From NCBI GenBank assembly GCA_030640865.1, contig DAOWIP010000285.1, forward strand, positions 1-5,317: a stretch of 5,317 bases of DNA, in the 5' to 3' direction. The notes under the pieces are model-generated. The model was not told the DNA's origin, ran no database searches, and saw only the letters and a program-made list of their open reading frames with translations. Shown here in pieces: positions 5,263-5,317 of the stretch. This DNA is from Sedimentisphaerales bacterium. GTDB taxonomy: Bacteria > Planctomycetota > Phycisphaerae > Sedimentisphaerales > SM23-30. How positions within the stretch are numbered: position 1 is the stretch's first letter; the number at the start of each line of letters is the position of its first letter. The translations under genes and the position numbers were made by a program.

Positions 5263-5275
5263 GTCCCGTAGGGAC
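5263..5275. repeat. Short palindrome GTCCC-GTA-GGGAC
   Basis: A 5-bp perfect stem with a 3-nt loop, immediately after the TAA of the duplicated gene end and 12 bp before the larger hairpin at 5288. The two together look like one composite palindromic repeat of the intergenic REP kind. Confidence 0.55.
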
Positions 5276-5287
5276 AAATGATAATAG

Positions 5288-5307
5288 CCCAGCGATTTAT
5301 CGCTGGG
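5288..5307. repeat. Perfect hairpin CCCAGCGA/TCGCTGGG
   Basis: An 8-bp perfect stem around TTTA. Its layout (GCCCA, stem, TGGG) resembles the hairpin at 3095-3115. It could serve as a terminator for transcription entering from the left, but only AAA follows and no T run, so a repeat is the safer call. Confidence 0.65.
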
Positions 5308-5317
5308 AAACCTGTTC

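Overview
The window looks like chromosome from a planctomycete-type bacterium, possibly a Phycisphaerae-like lineage of moderate GC. This is inferred from gene content: a secreted (Tat-signal) Gfo/Idh/MocA oxidoreductase of the type abundant in Planctomycetes and Verrucomicrobia, a DUF1844 protein, a lipoprotein-type SppA protease, a small protein with a GGGLCRLRGKWVLFVDT core, and intergenic DNA rich in short palindromic repeats. No marker gene (rRNA, tRNA, ribosomal protein) is present, so the assignment is tentative.

Left part (1-2712, minus strand): a tight three-gene run, read right to left, of a Tat-exported Gfo/Idh/MocA oxidoreductase (1420-2712), a DUF1844 protein one base downstream (993-1418), and the N-terminal 313 residues of an SppA-like serine/lysine protease with a lipoprotein signal (1-940, cut by the window edge). 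The middle gene's Shine-Dalgarno lies inside the end of the upstream gene, so these are probably one transcript. The likely promoter region is the gene-free stretch 2713-3143.

Middle part (3144-4695, minus strand): a two-gene unit of a soluble, orphan histidine kinase (3889-4695) followed by deoxyribose-phosphate aldolase DeoC (3144-3833, or from 3896 if an overlapping ATG is used). The kinase has no visible sensor domain and no response regulator in the window. The unit is bracketed by two same-orientation copies of a repeat about 100 bp long, about 88% identical by hand alignment (2990-3090 and 4758-4886). The right copy carries an extra 28 bp.

Right part (4927-5317, plus strand): one small gene of unknown function (85 aa) whose 3' end is duplicated 66 bp downstream, with a perfect hairpin between the two copies. 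It is followed by two more palindromes. This end of the window is dense in REP-like repeats.

No CRISPR array, RNA gene, transposase or recognised defence system was found. The strongest non-routine signals are the repeat pair bracketing the kinase/deoC unit and the duplicated, hairpin-interrupted end of the small gene. Neither is proof of a new system.
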